A stretch of DNA of 64,000 nt from Siphonodentalium dalli (lineage: Eukaryota; Mollusca; Scaphopoda; Gadilida; Siphonodentaliidae). The position numbers and the translations under genes are program-made. Location of the stretch: positions 63,572,025 to 63,636,024 of the forward strand of contig CP136068.1 in the NCBI GenBank assembly GCA_032622095.1. The letters run 5' to 3'. Shown one piece after another: positions 35,469 through 48,400 of the stretch (position 1 is its first letter; every line of letters starts with the position of its first letter). The notes under the pieces were generated by a model, which ran no database searches, was not told the DNA's origin, and saw only the letters and a program-made list of their open reading frames with translations.

Positions 35469-35721
35469 AATTTTTATGTTTACCCATACCATAGTATGGT
35501 ATTAATACATAGTATCAATGTCCGGATTGACCACTCGTCGTTAGCAGGGTTGTCAAAGTACTGATGTTCAGTACCGCAAACCGGGTCGGTATCGGTACTC
35601 ATTGAGTGGACTTTTATATGGCAAATAACTTTTGTTTCGTGAGGTTCCATCATCTATTATTCATTAAGTTCGAGGTTTAGTCAAACAACGAAAATAAAAA
35701 TCGCAACGACATTTACGTTAA

Positions 35722-37020
35722 CTCTTTCGCTGCCAAACGCGCATAAATGCGAACTTCGGAGACGCTGCCAATCGCGCATTTTTGCGAATTTGGTATGTAG
35801 TCTAATGTATGGGATATAACTCTATTCTTTCCGGCATGTTTGACAGTGTACAATGTATTTATCTGTAGTACTGTTGCGTGCGAACAATTTAAAGCGACAA
35901 TGTCCTCAAGGTCATGCTATTTCTGACGATATGTGAGTACAGTCAGAGCAGGAATATTGCGGCATTGTTGTTAGCACGTGGTTATCAGTCGAAAATGGCT
36001 GCTCGCAAAAGACTCAGGACTGAAGAAGTTATTGTTATTACCTCTATACTCTAATGATCGAGGGGCGCCTGCGGCGCATAAGATACTTATACCTATTATT
36101 TATGTGGGCAGTAGCCTCTATAGGGGCGCCTGCGGCGCATAAGATACTATGGGTGGCGGGATAGGGTGGCGGGTGGGTCACTAACCTCTATACTCTAATG
36201 ATCGAGGGTCGCCTGCGGCGCATAAGATACTTATACCTATTATTTATAATACACCTTTACTGTTTTTGAACAACCCTTGTCTATTGTATCGTTTTCCAGT
36301 GGTGATACCAGGCAAGTAAATCAATTATGCTGGTGAGTTGACCATGCGTACGCCCACGTGACCCATATAATTCACATAAATCATCGTAAAACCCACTTTT
36401 CCTGAAATTCAAGATGGCCACCAAGATCACGTGACTTATAAGGGGCGGAGCAGGGTCATATATCCCCCTGTAGGTATATATACATATGGGTATGGTTATA
36501 TATATATCTATATTTGGAATTGTACCTATACCTATCAGGGAATATTCAAGCAACAAAAGCACGAACTCAACAAAGTGCGCCATTGTATCCCATTTTGCTA
36601 CAAATAGGTGGCAACTTGCATAAATCCAAAATGGACGCCAAGGTCACGTGATCTATTTTATGTCCAAAGTGGGTTCATATAGGTAGCTCCCGTGTACCTT
36701 ACTGTTGGACATCGTATAATTGGGTTGAAAATTAGAAAACAAACAACACGCCCATTCATACCCACACAAAATGTACATATACAGGCAAATAGCCACTAAT
36801 CCAAGATGGCCGCCAATGTCACGTGACCTTGGTGGGCGTGTCAACGGTGGCATTCGACAGGGTATACCTATGTCTATATACATGTGAAGTTTCAACTAAT
36901 TATATTAGAAACTGCTTGAGATATAATGTATTACCCATATATACCTGAAATACATGGATATATGTACAGGATGCGTGGCACTGGGGGGTATGTCTGTGGT
37001 GGCGGGTGGCAGCGAAAGAG
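35722..37020. mobile_element. piggyBac-like element (TTAA flanks)
   Basis: TTAA at 35718-35721 and 37021-37024 flanks the inverted repeat CTCTTTCGCTGCCA. TTAA target use and this terminus type fit piggyBac-like elements. The 1299-bp interior has no transposase. It holds tandem units with GCGCCTGCGGCGCATAAGAT (36.06-36.24 kb) and three copies of a composite motif AAGATGGCCGCCAA plus TCACGTGAC (about 36.41, 36.63 and 36.80 kb). Confidence 0.85.
36045..36250. repeat. Tandem repeat with GCGCCTGCGGCGC core
   Basis: Three copies of a unit containing GCCTGCGGCGCATAAGATAC begin near 36063, 36125 and 36209. The first and last also share TATACTCTAATGATCGAGG before and TTATACCTATTATTTAT after. Confidence 0.8.
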
Positions 37021-38261
37021 TTAAGTTGTTGTCTGCGGCGGTTTTCGGCAAGTCGCAAAGGGAGGATTTTTAAAAGACGGAATACAGAGTGGAACGAATG
37101 TAGACATGTATGTTTGACTACTGGGTCGGCTAACATTGTAGAAAGACTTATATGGATACACGGTACACCATTTTATTTACGTGGTAATTAATTAGAGAAC
37201 TCACTAATCGGCCATATTACTAGCATGTTGTAATTTCAATGAAATCAAAGTCGTTACCAGTATAAAGCCTGGTTGTAGTTGGCTAGTTCGAAAATTTGAA
37301 ATAGATTTAGAGAGAAAATTGTCAAATACACTCCGTGTCTGTGACATTAACTTAATATCACAATAAAAGTTAAAACAATGGAAAATAAAACTCAATAGAT
37401 GTCACACATGTGATCATAAGAATCATTACGGCATAATACTCTGGTAACTCTGCCCTGGTTGCCCATGCATCCATGTCACGACTCACAAGTCTCACAACTC
37501 ACAAATATCCTGTCATTCGACTTATACAGTGTCAACATCCATGTCATCATATATATAAACATCGATGGTAATTTGGGTGTTTGGCACTTTTGCGCCTTGT
37601 GACCTGGTCAGTGCCCAACAGACTCCTCTCAAATGATGCATGTGTCATAAATTGATACCGCGAAACGGCACATGCAGACTTACATCCGGCGGCATCCAAG
37701 AAATACAGTTATCACAAGCGCCTACACAATGCATGCATTCTGTCAATTTAGTGACAAGTTGTCATAGTGCGGCATACTGTGCTTTTGACGTTTGAATGTG
37801 CTAACGATATCACGACGACCAATCGCAGTTTTGTTTGGCGCGATGTTTATATTTGTTAAGTTGTATATTAATAGAAATCAACAATCAGTACCGGGAACCG
37901 TTGACATCAGAACCGGTACCGATTTAATTCCTGATTACTTCCGGTACCGGTACCAGTACCTATTGACAACCCTGGTCGTTAGTCCGTCCGTCTGTCTGTC
38001 TGTAGACACTTTACGCATGGTGCGATAACTCAAACATTTTCTATCTGATAGGAACCAAATTTTGTATATGAATTTCTCAGTACAAAAGACAGATCGAGTT
38101 CGAATATGGGTTTAATCAGACTATTTTTAAGTGAGTTATGGTCCTTTTTCGAAAAAAATATTCACTCTTTAAAAAATAAATAAATACAACAAAAAATAAC
38201 TAGAGGGTTAAAATTCTGGCCTGCAGAATTTTGATACTTCCATATAAATTTCCCATCCCCG

Positions 38262-38662
38262 ATCACCATCCATAATTCAATCCTCTACACACCCCTATTC
38301 AACCCTTACCTATAAACCGCTTCATAACCCTAATATTTCGATAAGAGCAACCTTAGTCATAGCCAATCCATAATCACAACCGTTTACATAGCCCTATCTA
38401 CAGCTCTTAACCCAATAAAATACCCTGAACATATTCATTATTGCCCTCCTGCAAACCATATCCATAGCCATACCTTGACCTTACCATAAGTCTTTCGATA
38501 AGCCTAGTCATACATACAAACTTACCCAAAATCAAATCCTTTGCATAACACCGTCACCTTTCTAACATTAACAATATCAACAACTCTAACCCAATTTATA
38601 AACCTGATCCATAACATTAACCCTAAACATAACCCTGATCTACACATATCCATAGCCCTATA
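38262..38662. repeat. G-poor, CCATAACCCTAAC-like degenerate repeat
   Basis: About 400 bases with very few G on the plus strand, built from variants of CCATAACCCTAA, CCTATAAACC and CCATAGCC. No coding frame. It looks like an old, degenerate short-unit satellite; a distant resemblance to telomere-like CCCTAA is visible but is not proof of origin. Confidence 0.55.
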
Positions 38663-38669
38663 CTTAATG

Positions 38670-39720
38670 TATTATATAGTTATCAGGGTATAAAATATTA
38701 GATATGAGTTGAAGACTCTTGTCCAGAAATGCTTCTATCAATTAATATTGACCACTGAGGTCTGTTCTAAAAATAGATCAATAACTTGTCCCAATTAAAC
38801 ATCTCATTTAATAATAAAATATTCGAAATAAATTCAATATTAGCTGATAGAGGTCTTTCTGGATAGGAGTCGTCAATTCATATTTATTGTTTTATACCCA
38901 TAAAACTATTTCAAATTTGTTATATAAAGAGATAATCATATCGTTAACCCTTTACGTGAACTTATTAAATTTCCTAGTGTATACAGTCATCCGGGAGTAT
39001 TTTCCTACATAAGTGAATGCATGTAATATCGTGCACTTAATCCTGATTAATTGATTGCGCATTAATTTGAAAAGTTAAAAAATTTACCAAATTTTCAGGT
39101 GGATAGTACCCACCACATCCAATTTGTTTTATCTCGATTCACGATTTCTCCATTTTTTTTTCTTTGCGAGTTTTACTTGAATTTGCCAAAAGCCTCGACC
39201 CACACTGATGCGGGTTCTCCGTCAAACGTCTAGGATGCTTCTATTACACTAAATACCGTCGCCACGAGTGAATTCTTTGCTCTGAAACTTGAGAAAATGC
39301 ACCAGAGTTGGGTGTTGATACCCCTATCACACCCACTGGTCAGCAAAATTGTATCTCCATATTTGATTTTTTTAAAGTATTTTTCAACTTTTGGTTTTTG
39401 TTGGAATTTGCCAATATGTACCCACCGGAACACAAGCTCTCCATTGGTTAGTTTGCTTTGTAAGTAGAGCGGTCAAACTTTGGGATATTACCAATAGTAT
39501 ATCGACGTATCTGCTGCTGCATTACCTCGCTCCTTCATCAGCACGGTCGGATTTGGCGAGAAAAATAGCTTAGTGATGAAGCACTTAACTATAGTTATTT
39601 ACATTATAAAGCCTCGCCACGAGTAAACCTTCGACTTTAGCGGGAATTAATCGGGTGATGTAAGCTTCAGTTGCACAATCGTCCAGCAATCAGTTGTAAT
39701 AGCCAGATAATCATTCTTGT
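38670..39720. other. Gene-free stretch
   Basis: AT-rich sequence with no credible protein, RNA gene or repeat boundary. Confidence 0.4.
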
Positions 39721-41404
39721 TAGCTCAACTTTACTTTGTAAAGTTTGAGCTATTGCCATGGCTTGGTATCCGTCGTCTGTGTGTGTGTGCGTGATGCGTC
39801 AACAATTTCCTTTAGCATGGGCTACAGTTCGTACCTTTGGTCCGATTATTATGAAATTTGTCATGGATGTTGACATTGACATGTAGATGGGAACGAGTCA
39901 TTTTGGGGTCATTCGGAAAAAAAACATGGCCGCCAGTGGCCATCTTGGATTTCAAAATTCAATCCATTAGCACGGGCTACAGGCCGTACCGTTCGTCTTA
40001 TTGTCATGAAATTTGTCATGGATGTTGACATTGACATGTAGATGGGAACGAGTCATTTTGGGGTCATTCGGAAAAAAAACATGGCCGCCAGTGGCCATCT
40101 TGGATTTCAAAATTCAATCCATTAGCACGGGCTACAGGCCGTACCGTTCGTCTTATTGTCATGAAATTTGTCATGGGTGTTAACAATGACATGTAGATGG
40201 GAACGAGTCATTTTGGGGTCATTCGGCCGAAAAACATGGCCGCCAGCAGCCATCTTGGATTTTACTCTTTGTATGACTAAATCATTTAGCACGGGCTACA
40301 GGTGTCGTACTTTTAGTCTGATCATCATAACAAAATTTATGGCTGTTGAAATTGTAATGTAGATGGGAACGAGTCATTTTGGGATCACTCGGATGAAAAA
40401 CATGGCCGCCAGTGGCCATCTTTGATTTCAAAATTCAATCCATTAGCACAGGCTACAGGTCGTACCTTTAGTCTGATCATCATGAAATTTGTCATGGATG
40501 TTAACAATGACATGTAGATGGGAACGAGTCATTTTGAGGTCATTCGGCCAAAAAACATGTCCGCCAGCAGCCATCTTGGATTTTACTCTTCGTATGACTA
40601 GATCCTTTAGCACAGGCTACAGGTCGTACCTTTAGTCTGATCATCATAAAATTTGTCATGGATGTTAACAATGACATGTAGATGGGACAAGTCATTTTGA
40701 GGTCATTCGGCCAAAAAACATGGCCACCAGCAGCCATCTTGGATTTTACTCTTTGTATGACTAAGGGAGCATGTCAAAACCTCTTTCGCATATGCGAAAA
40801 TATTGTCGATAATGTCGAAAAAGTTTTGACGTAATTGACGTAATTGTGCAAAAACGAAATGTCGAAAATGACGAAAAATAATGCGATAACGTTGAAAGCG
40901 ACTGGCCATAAAAGTGCGATAACGTCGAAACCGCAACTAACTAAAATGTCGTAACTTTCGACAACGCTAAAATCGACGTCGAAACATCGACAACAATTCG
41001 CTTTTTAAAATGTCGATAGTGACGAAAGGATGCGATAAAATTCGCGCATGCAAACTGGCGCTGGGGTAGGCCTACATAATATGACATATTTACGGGAGAG
41101 TGTCTCAGGTGTGGCACGTAATTAGTTTCACCTGATTACAGAGATTGGGAGTGGTAATTGAGACGCTAATTAAATTGCGGTGCACGATTTAACGGGGCTT
41201 ATAATAAGATTATGACATGAACTGAAGACATCCCTCTGTCAATTTAACAAATCGGTGAAATGACTGCATCAGAACACAAAAAAAAAATCGTCTCACGATG
41301 AGCGCAAAACATTATGAAATAACACTTGAGTGTTTTAATATTTAACTGCAGGCCTGCGTACTCGGTAGCCCTACCATAAAAGTCTGCATTATGTAATGGC
41401 CGTG

Positions 41405-41985
41405 GCTAAAGAACAGTATACCGCTCTTTAGTACCAAACGCTAAAGAGCGGTATACCACGCTTTAGCTATATGGGCCTGATACGCTAATTAACGGTATAC
41501 CGCTCTTTAGCGTTTGGTGCTAAAGAACGGTATACTGCTCTTTAGTGACAAACGCTAAAGAGCGGTATACCACGCTTTAGCTATATGGGCCTGATACGCT
41601 AATGAACGGTATACCACTCTTTAGCGTTTGGTGCTAAAGAGCGGTATAGGCCTACTGCTCTTTAGCCCTCGGTGCTAAAGAGCGGTCCAGGTTGGATGAG
41701 CGGCACATGCGTTGCCAAGATATTTTGCGCATTGCGCCAACACATAACGTTATAATCCGTATCGCTCTTTAGCTCTCATCGCTAAAGAGTGGTGTGCCGT
41801 TCTTTAGCCCTCAGTGCTAAAGAGCTGTCCATGTTGGATGAGCGGCACGTGCGTTGCCAAGATATTTTGCGCATTGTGTATAACGTTATAATCCGTACCG
41901 CTCTTTAGCCCTCGTCACTAAAGAGCGGTATACCGTTCTTTAGCCCTCAGTACTAAAGAGCGGTATACCGTTCTTTAGCCACTTC
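41405..41985. repeat. Palindromic array of ACCGCTCTTTAG boxes
   Basis: At least a dozen copies of CTAAAGAGCGGTATACC or its reverse complement, in both orientations. They form imperfect palindromes such as GGTATACCGCTCTTTAGCG, within larger repeats that include CTATATGGGCCTGATACGCT and GCGTTGCCAAGATATTTTGC. It lies in the left half of the PIF-like element. Function unknown. Confidence 0.85.
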
Positions 41986-42220
41986 GTTATGTAATTGGGC
42001 TAAAATGTTTACATCGGTGACTAATTCACAGTACTTCATGGTCCCGTGAATGAAATGACTGCATAGTTCGCTGTGAATTAAGGGGGAGATCAAGTGACCA
42101 ACTTGTAATGGGGAATTCCATGTAAATCTGCGGAGCAAAAGTTACAGAGTTGCACATACTTCTGATGGTGACTTGAGGTGGTATTGGAAACAACAGGTAT
42201 TTGTCTGGCGAATCCGCTTG

Positions 42221-42327
42221 TGACCAGTTCCATTATAATGTTGGTGTATTTATTTTTGAATTTTATATTGATTTTTCAAATATAAAATTCAAAAATAAAT
42301 ACACCAACATTATAATGGAACTGGTCA
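42221..42327. repeat. Perfect hairpin with 47-bp arms
   Basis: Arms 42221-42267 and 42281-42327 are exactly complementary, with a 13-base loop. The outer ends read TGACCAGTTCCATTATAATG and the complement. It lies inside the PIF-like element. Perfect pairing suggests a recent foldback event, a small MITE or a selected hairpin. Confidence 0.9.
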
Positions 42328-44883
42328 TGTGATGTAATTTACATAGAAATATTCTCAAAATTTACTTATTGCAAAATTGTATAATTTACCTAGCGCACCT
42401 GCCAGTTAAATGTTATGACTGTTCAATGATGTGCCTGCTTTGGTTCCCGGACAACTGCTCCATATGTAACTTCTGCTCCGGAGATTTGCATGGAAATCCC
42501 CATTCGATATTGGTCACTTGTCCTCCCCTTAATAGTTGTGACGTACCGTGGGAATATTTTTCACATTCAACCAATCAACAACCACAATGGGAAGCCGGCT
42601 GTTGAATCTAAACAAATCACCCAGCGGTATACTTAAACATTAACATAACTTATTTTGTTCATGTTTATTTATTTGATCTTGAAGTCGGCATGAAGTAAAC
42701 ACTATAGTATAACTTAAATTGGGGAAATTAGTTGTACCATAATACAAAAATGCCGATTAATAAACGCAAATCCGATTCATTTACTTAGTATTATCACGTA
42801 AATATAGACGGAAGAAATTCATGTTATTGTTAACTAAAATCTGAACTATTTTAAATAGGAATAAATATCCATAACAAATAGTTTCCGCTTGTCACGGATA
42901 TCTATTTTTCATGGGTGACCAGATCAAGATCCGTCGATTTTTATTTAACCACTTGAACATTTGACTTTTTGAGTCTTGCCCGCGAACTTGAAAAATGGAA
43001 AATAGTTTAGTCATTGTATATCAGTTATCACGACGTCTCGAGTTTCGTTTCAAGAAATTGTGTCACATTCTAGCGAGACAATAATTAGAGGAATAATGAT
43101 GTATTCGCCGGGAATGTACATGGCGAATATATTGGCTGTCAAATTCACTTGATCGGTGAAACAACAAGCGAAATGTTAGCATTGTTGTTGCTTTGTTGAT
43201 TGTGGCAACCAAGTTACGGAAGTGAGCTGTTGACAAGGCTGTTACCTTTCACACCCACGGAAATCACGTTATTTTTGGTCAGAGACTGTACGTTGCTGAA
43301 TTAATTAGCTTAATGTTCGGTATAAGCTTGTTTTTTTTAAATGTATATATTATTATATGATGCTTTGCTTATCTGGGATTTTTCTATCAGAAAGTTGATA
43401 ATAAAGATGTAGGGCTTTGATGTTGGAATCACTCAGTGGGTGCATTATGAAATGTTGTATGGTTAAGTGAGCCGTTTTCATGCCATTACCAAAGCCCAAC
43501 ACCATATCCCATTCGTTCTTCGATTCGATATACAATGAGTCTACTATACAGTTTACTTTCACCACTGCAAGACACCGACATCTTTACTGTTCACGACACA
43601 TTCGTATAAAACTGCGACCATGACGAAACACAAAGTGTGTTGCAGATCATATCGACACCACAGGCAATATTGACGGAAACAAAACTGCGATCTTGACGAA
43701 AACAAACACTGCGAAAATATGTCGAAACAAAACGGCGAAAATGTTGAGCAAAACTCGGAAACTGTCGAAACAAAACTGCGATAATTGCGAAAACATCGAA
43801 CCAAGACGGCGAAAATGACGAAAACGTTACCGCGTGCGATAATGCCGAAAAAACTCTGATAATGTCGAAAAAAACGACGTCAATGACGCATTTTTTTCGC
43901 ATATGCGAAAGAGGTTTTGACATGCTCCCTAAATCATTTAGCACGGGCTACAGGTCGTACTTTTAGTCTGATCATCATAAAATTTGTCATGAATGTTAAT
44001 AATGACATGTAGATGGGAACGAGTCATTTTGGGGTCAATCGGCCAAAAAACATGACCACCAGAAGCCATCTTGGATTTTACTCTTTGTATGACTAAATCC
44101 TTTAGCACGGACTACAGGTCGTACCTTGAGTCTGATCATCATGAAATTTTTCGTGGCTGTTGAAATTGGAATGTAGATGGGAACGAGTCATTTTGGGGTC
44201 ATTCGGATGAAAAACATGGCCGCCAGTGGCCATCTTTGATTTCAAAATTAAATCCATTAGCACAGGCTACAGGTCGTACTGTTCGTCTGATCATCATAAA
44301 ATTTATCATGGATGTTTATATTGACATGTAGATGGGAACGATTAATTAAAAAACATGGCCACCAGAAGCCATCTTGGATTTTACTCTTTGTATGACTAAA
44401 TCCTTTAGCACGGGCTACAGGTCGTACCTTTAGTCTGATCATCATAAAATTTGTCCTGGATGTTAACAATGACATGTAGATGGGAACGAGTCATTTTGGG
44501 GTCATTTGTCCTAAAAACATGGCCGCCAGCAGCCATCTTTGATTTTACTCTTTGTATGACTAAATTCTTTAGCATGGGCTACAGGTCGTACCTTTAGTCT
44601 GATCGTCATAAAATTTGTCATGGATGTTAACGATGACATGTGGATGGGATACAATCATTTTGGGGTCATTCGGCCGATGACATGGCCGTCAGCAGCCATC
44701 TTGGATTTTACTTTTCTCTTCATGTCTATAAACTAGTATTAAACATTCCACTTTCCACATTCCTAATCGCTCCATTGACTGTAATACATTCAATTATTCC
44801 CTTTCCAAGTTGAGCTACAGTGTCATTGACACTTGCATTCAAATTCTTTGAGGAAATGCTCTTTCATTTCCGTATAATTCAGC

Positions 44884-45306
44884 TTAAGATATTTCTTTAT
44901 GGTGGTGTGACAGGGAACTGTGTTGTCCTATGAATTTGCGAAATCCCGACCCATTAGCTATGCACAAAGGCCTCATATCCATAGCGCACCACTCAACCAA
45001 AGCTCCCGTGATAGCGTTCCATTTCGATTTTGACATGGGTTTGGGTACGTGGAAACCCAGAGTGGTTTGCTTCTTTCGTAGAGATTCACTCGGTCCGGGT
45101 TCATCGGAACATTTCTGTGAAATTCCGCTTCTGTAACTAGCATCAGGATCAACTGGCTGATTTGGCTCTGGTTTGTTCACACTCACGAAGATGTGTTTCT
45201 TCTTTAAATGAGAAGCCATGTTCGACGTGGACCCAGAGTAGACAAATCTATTCTGACAAATTTTGCATTCCACAAACTTTTTTTTGTTTGCATTGTCTTC
45301 TACCAA
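44884..45306 (-). pseudogene. N-terminal fragment of a hAT transposase / ZBED-type protein
   Basis: A minus-strand open frame of 140 codons. Near its start it has a BED zinc finger: VECKICQNRFVYSGS then SNMASHLKKKH (Cys-x2-Cys and His-x-His type ligands), followed by a linker and KKQTTLGFHVPKPMS, a segment typical of hAT transposases after the BED finger. The frame then ends; the catalytic RNase H-like and dimerisation regions are missing. The frame has no ATG at its start. It lies between T2 and F2. In the family the BED finger binds the element's ends. Confidence 0.75.
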
Positions 45307-45438
45307 TCAGAAATTTGATAGCCGTCTTGAAGCGTCTTCCCTTCTCAAAATTCAACACGAAATAATACCTGAGGGGTGTCAATCAGATGACAGATTCACT
45401 GATTCAGTGACGTCATTGCTTTGAACTATCCCGCCTTG

Positions 45439-48400
45439 TAGAGGAGCGGCCAAATCCAAAAAGGGCCTTAGTTTTCGAGATACCCCTACCCTCGGTAGAA
45501 CAAGTTGAAACCAACTTTTTCTGGAAGGTAAATATATCTCATTTATGAAAATGATTCTTGGCCTTACCGGAATTGGTGGCAGCTATGTATGGTAAGACTA
45601 TTTGTGAAGGTACCCTACCGAAAAATTAGCCTGTTTTCAGCGGTTGACCAGCTATACACAATTGGTTAAAAGTTAAGCACATCACCAAAAACAGAACGTT
45701 CTATTTGTTATTATGGGGTACATGGTGATACTAGATCGGAAAGTTCTTGTTTTTTCTGGTTTGTTTGAGATTTCACGACGTCATGGTGGAGAATGTAACG
45801 TTCTGCGTCAAAACATCATGACGATTCAGAGTAACTGTCGCCCGTCAAGTCTGTACAAAACTAGCACGCTGGATTGATCTTATCTTGTCATATATGTATT
45901 TTCTACCGGAAGGTATTAACTTTATTTTCCTGTTCCTACAAATATTGCAATAATAGGCAAAAACTTAACCCTCCCCCAATGTCATAAAATGCTAAGTATA
46001 GCCATCGCCGAGGATTGGATCCCAGAATGATAGAATAGTGCGTAGTATTTCCTTTTATTTAGTGTAGAACACACATAACAAGTGTAAAATGCAAATTTCC
46101 AACCATATTCACCATTAGATGAGTATCAAACTCCAAGATGGCGTCCAATATGGCATTCAGTTGTTATTTTAGGACTTAGTGGAGCGACATACGAAAATTC
46201 CAGAAAAGGAACGTCCCCAGTGGTAAAATGTATATTATTTTAATGACCATATAGAATAGCATGTCATATGAAACATTAGATTCACCAATAATACATCTTA
46301 TCAATTGGTCAAATAATAGTCGAAAATTTATTCCGCCGTTCAATGTCATAAAATTCTAACTAAAGTTGTCGCCTGGGATTGGAACACGAATGATCGCATA
46401 ATGCGCAGTATTTTGTTTTATTTAATGTAGAATACACATGCAAATTGGCCAGAGAAAATTGCCATCCAGATTTGTTATTTGAAGAGTATCATAATCCAAG
46501 ATGGCGTTCAATATGGCGGCCTATTTAATTTCAAGACTTACGACAAATTCAGAAAAGGAACGACCCCAGTGGTATATTATATATCATTGTACTGACTATA
46601 TAGAATATTTCATATCAAACATTAGATTCAGCATTGATCCATATTATCAATTGATGAAATAATTAGACAAAAAACTTAACCACCCCTACAGTCACAAACT
46701 TCCACACAAATGAGCCACTGGAGATTGTAGTACAGGTCAAAAAGAAATGAGTACTGAATACGATAGAGAAACAAAAAGTTTGAAGTCACATCCACTATTG
46801 CGCCATAATTGCGGCCAACGTGGCAGTTAAGTTTAATGTCAACACTTTGTGAACAACTAATACGATATGCGTACAAAGAACGTCTCGTATGGTATTACTT
46901 ATGCGATGTATTAGCTACAATGTGTGTTTCCATTATTAAATGGCAATTTATTGTTGGAGTGATGACGGAGACCAAAATATGGTGGTCAAGTATATAAACA
47001 AAAAATCAGGTGAGCTTTGTCATTTCTCGAATTTATAACACTTCATGAAAACATATACGGAAAAACAGGACAAATGACGTCTCCAGTGGTATATATATAT
47101 TGTGGCGATTCATTTCATTACATTAGTCATATGAAATAGTAGTTCTGTCATTAACATAATTACTTTTAATTTGTGAAATAATAAACACAAAACTCAACAT
47201 TCCTCATCTCTAAAGTTATAACATTGCGCACAAAGGTACCTCTGAGAATCGTAACCAAGAATAAAACAACAAATGCGCAGTTGTAGATGTCATTTTGTGC
47301 GGCATAATTATGTAAGAACCACACTCGCTATCAGATGGATCTCAAAATACAAGATGGCATCCCATAATATGGATGTCACTTCAATTTGGAGAAGAAGTAC
47401 AACAGCCAGAGAAGAGACGTCCTTTTGTGATGCTTTGCGTTGGATTTGTTGTTGAAGTGCCAGACGTTTTAAACAACTGTTCAAATGGTTTGTTTGTTCG
47501 CTCTAGTGCAGGTAGTCGATAAGTTAACTTTTCAATAATAATATTTTGGAATGGAATAACATTAACATTATATGTTTTCTTCATAAAGAAGAGCAACATT
47601 TGCTTTTATCAATCATAAAAACTACATGGCTCTGATAGCCAACCATTCAATTAAAGTTCAGTGACTAAAGGTCAAACATGACTCCAGTGATGACATGTTT
47701 ATAGAGACATAGAGACAGATGGATGTGAGAAATACATTTATAATTCCCACATTTTCATTGAATATGAGTCATATAATGTTAATCTATTCATTTACAGCTA
47801 TGGGCACTTGAGCATGGCATGTCCAGGTTTTCTTGAGAAACGCAAATGACTCTACTGGGTGAACAAGAACACAACACTATATGCCAGTGATATTTAGTTG
47901 ATTACATCACTCTGACTTACACTCAGTTACTTGTATCGCACTAAAACACTATATATCAACGACGAAGGTGTTATGAATCCCGATCAGCAACACTGATATG
48001 AGGTCCATGTTAAGTGAAAATAACTTTAGAGTATCTGTGCCAGTTTGGGGGTAGGAGGCTTATGTATGGACTGAATATATTGATTCCGCGGTAAGATCGG
48101 CGCTGTCTTTCCGCCACCAATAAGAATACAATGTATGTCGTAATATGGCCTAAATCGCCATAGACCAAACCATACACACAACCTGAATCTATATATCAAG
48201 ACTAATGACTACTGTTTATTGTGAATTGCCTTATGCATGTTGCCATTTCAATTGTGTTTATATTTGCTACTAGCCTCCAGTTCTTCATTACTTAATTACC
48301 ATTTTATCCATTTCAAATGACACCAAACTCAAAAGAACCGTGGATAACACAACTTTTTAGTGACATTCTGGTTTGCTAGTGAGTTGCGTGATTATGATTA

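Larger units (their letters stand above)
35544..37974. mobile_element. hAT-like element with 8-bp duplication
   Basis: Flanked by GTCGTTAG at 35536-35543 and 37975-37982. The terminal inverted repeats start CAGGGTTGTCAA. Subterminal GGTACC/GTACCGG repeats occur at both ends. The 8-bp duplication and CAGGG terminus fit hAT. No transposase remains. It contains a piggyBac-like element. Total 2431 bp. Confidence 0.9.
35469..38165 (+). mobile_element. Pearl/HINE-like element P5, split by a hAT element
   Basis: The left part (35469-35543) has the ACCATAGTATGGT start and GATTGACCACTCGTCGTTAG. After the hAT insertion the right part (37975-38165) continues with the GTCC/GTCT tract, the GACACTTTACGCATGGTGCG block and one satellite unit. 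The 3' end is missing. Confidence 0.75.
40765..43929. mobile_element. PIF/Harbinger-like element with TAA duplication
   Basis: Flanked by TAA at 40762-40764 and 43930-43932, splitting one satellite unit cleanly. The terminal inverted repeats match over their first 36 bases, beginning GGGAGCATGTCAAAACCTCT. A 3-bp TWA duplication with a GGG start fits PIF/Harbinger. Subterminal TGTCGAAAA/TGCGATAA repeats occur inside both ends. No transposase is visible in 3165 bp, so it is non-autonomous. Confidence 0.85.
39721..44833 (+). mobile_element. Satellite-bearing HINE-like element, copy T2
   Basis: Begins TAGCTCAACTTTACTTTG with the inverted GTAAAGTTTGAGCTA and a TGTG tract, like T1. Tandem units of about 190 bp (39.78-40.76 and 43.94-44.70 kb) contain TTTGTCATGGATGTTAAC and GCCGCCAGCAGCCATCTTGG. 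It ends with the same tail and AGTGTCATTGACACT hairpin (44819-44833) as T1. A PIF-like element interrupts the array. Confidence 0.75.

Noticed and set aside
40703-40936. Frames at the ends of the PIF-like element (also 43559-43944) rich in Phe, Arg and Ser
   Set aside because: They translate the subterminal TGTCGAAAA-type repeats and do not resemble a Harbinger transposase or Myb-like protein.
41405-41985. CRISPR-like regular repeat array
   Set aside because: Boxes occur in both orientations without unique spacers of constant length, within an animal transposon; no cas genes.
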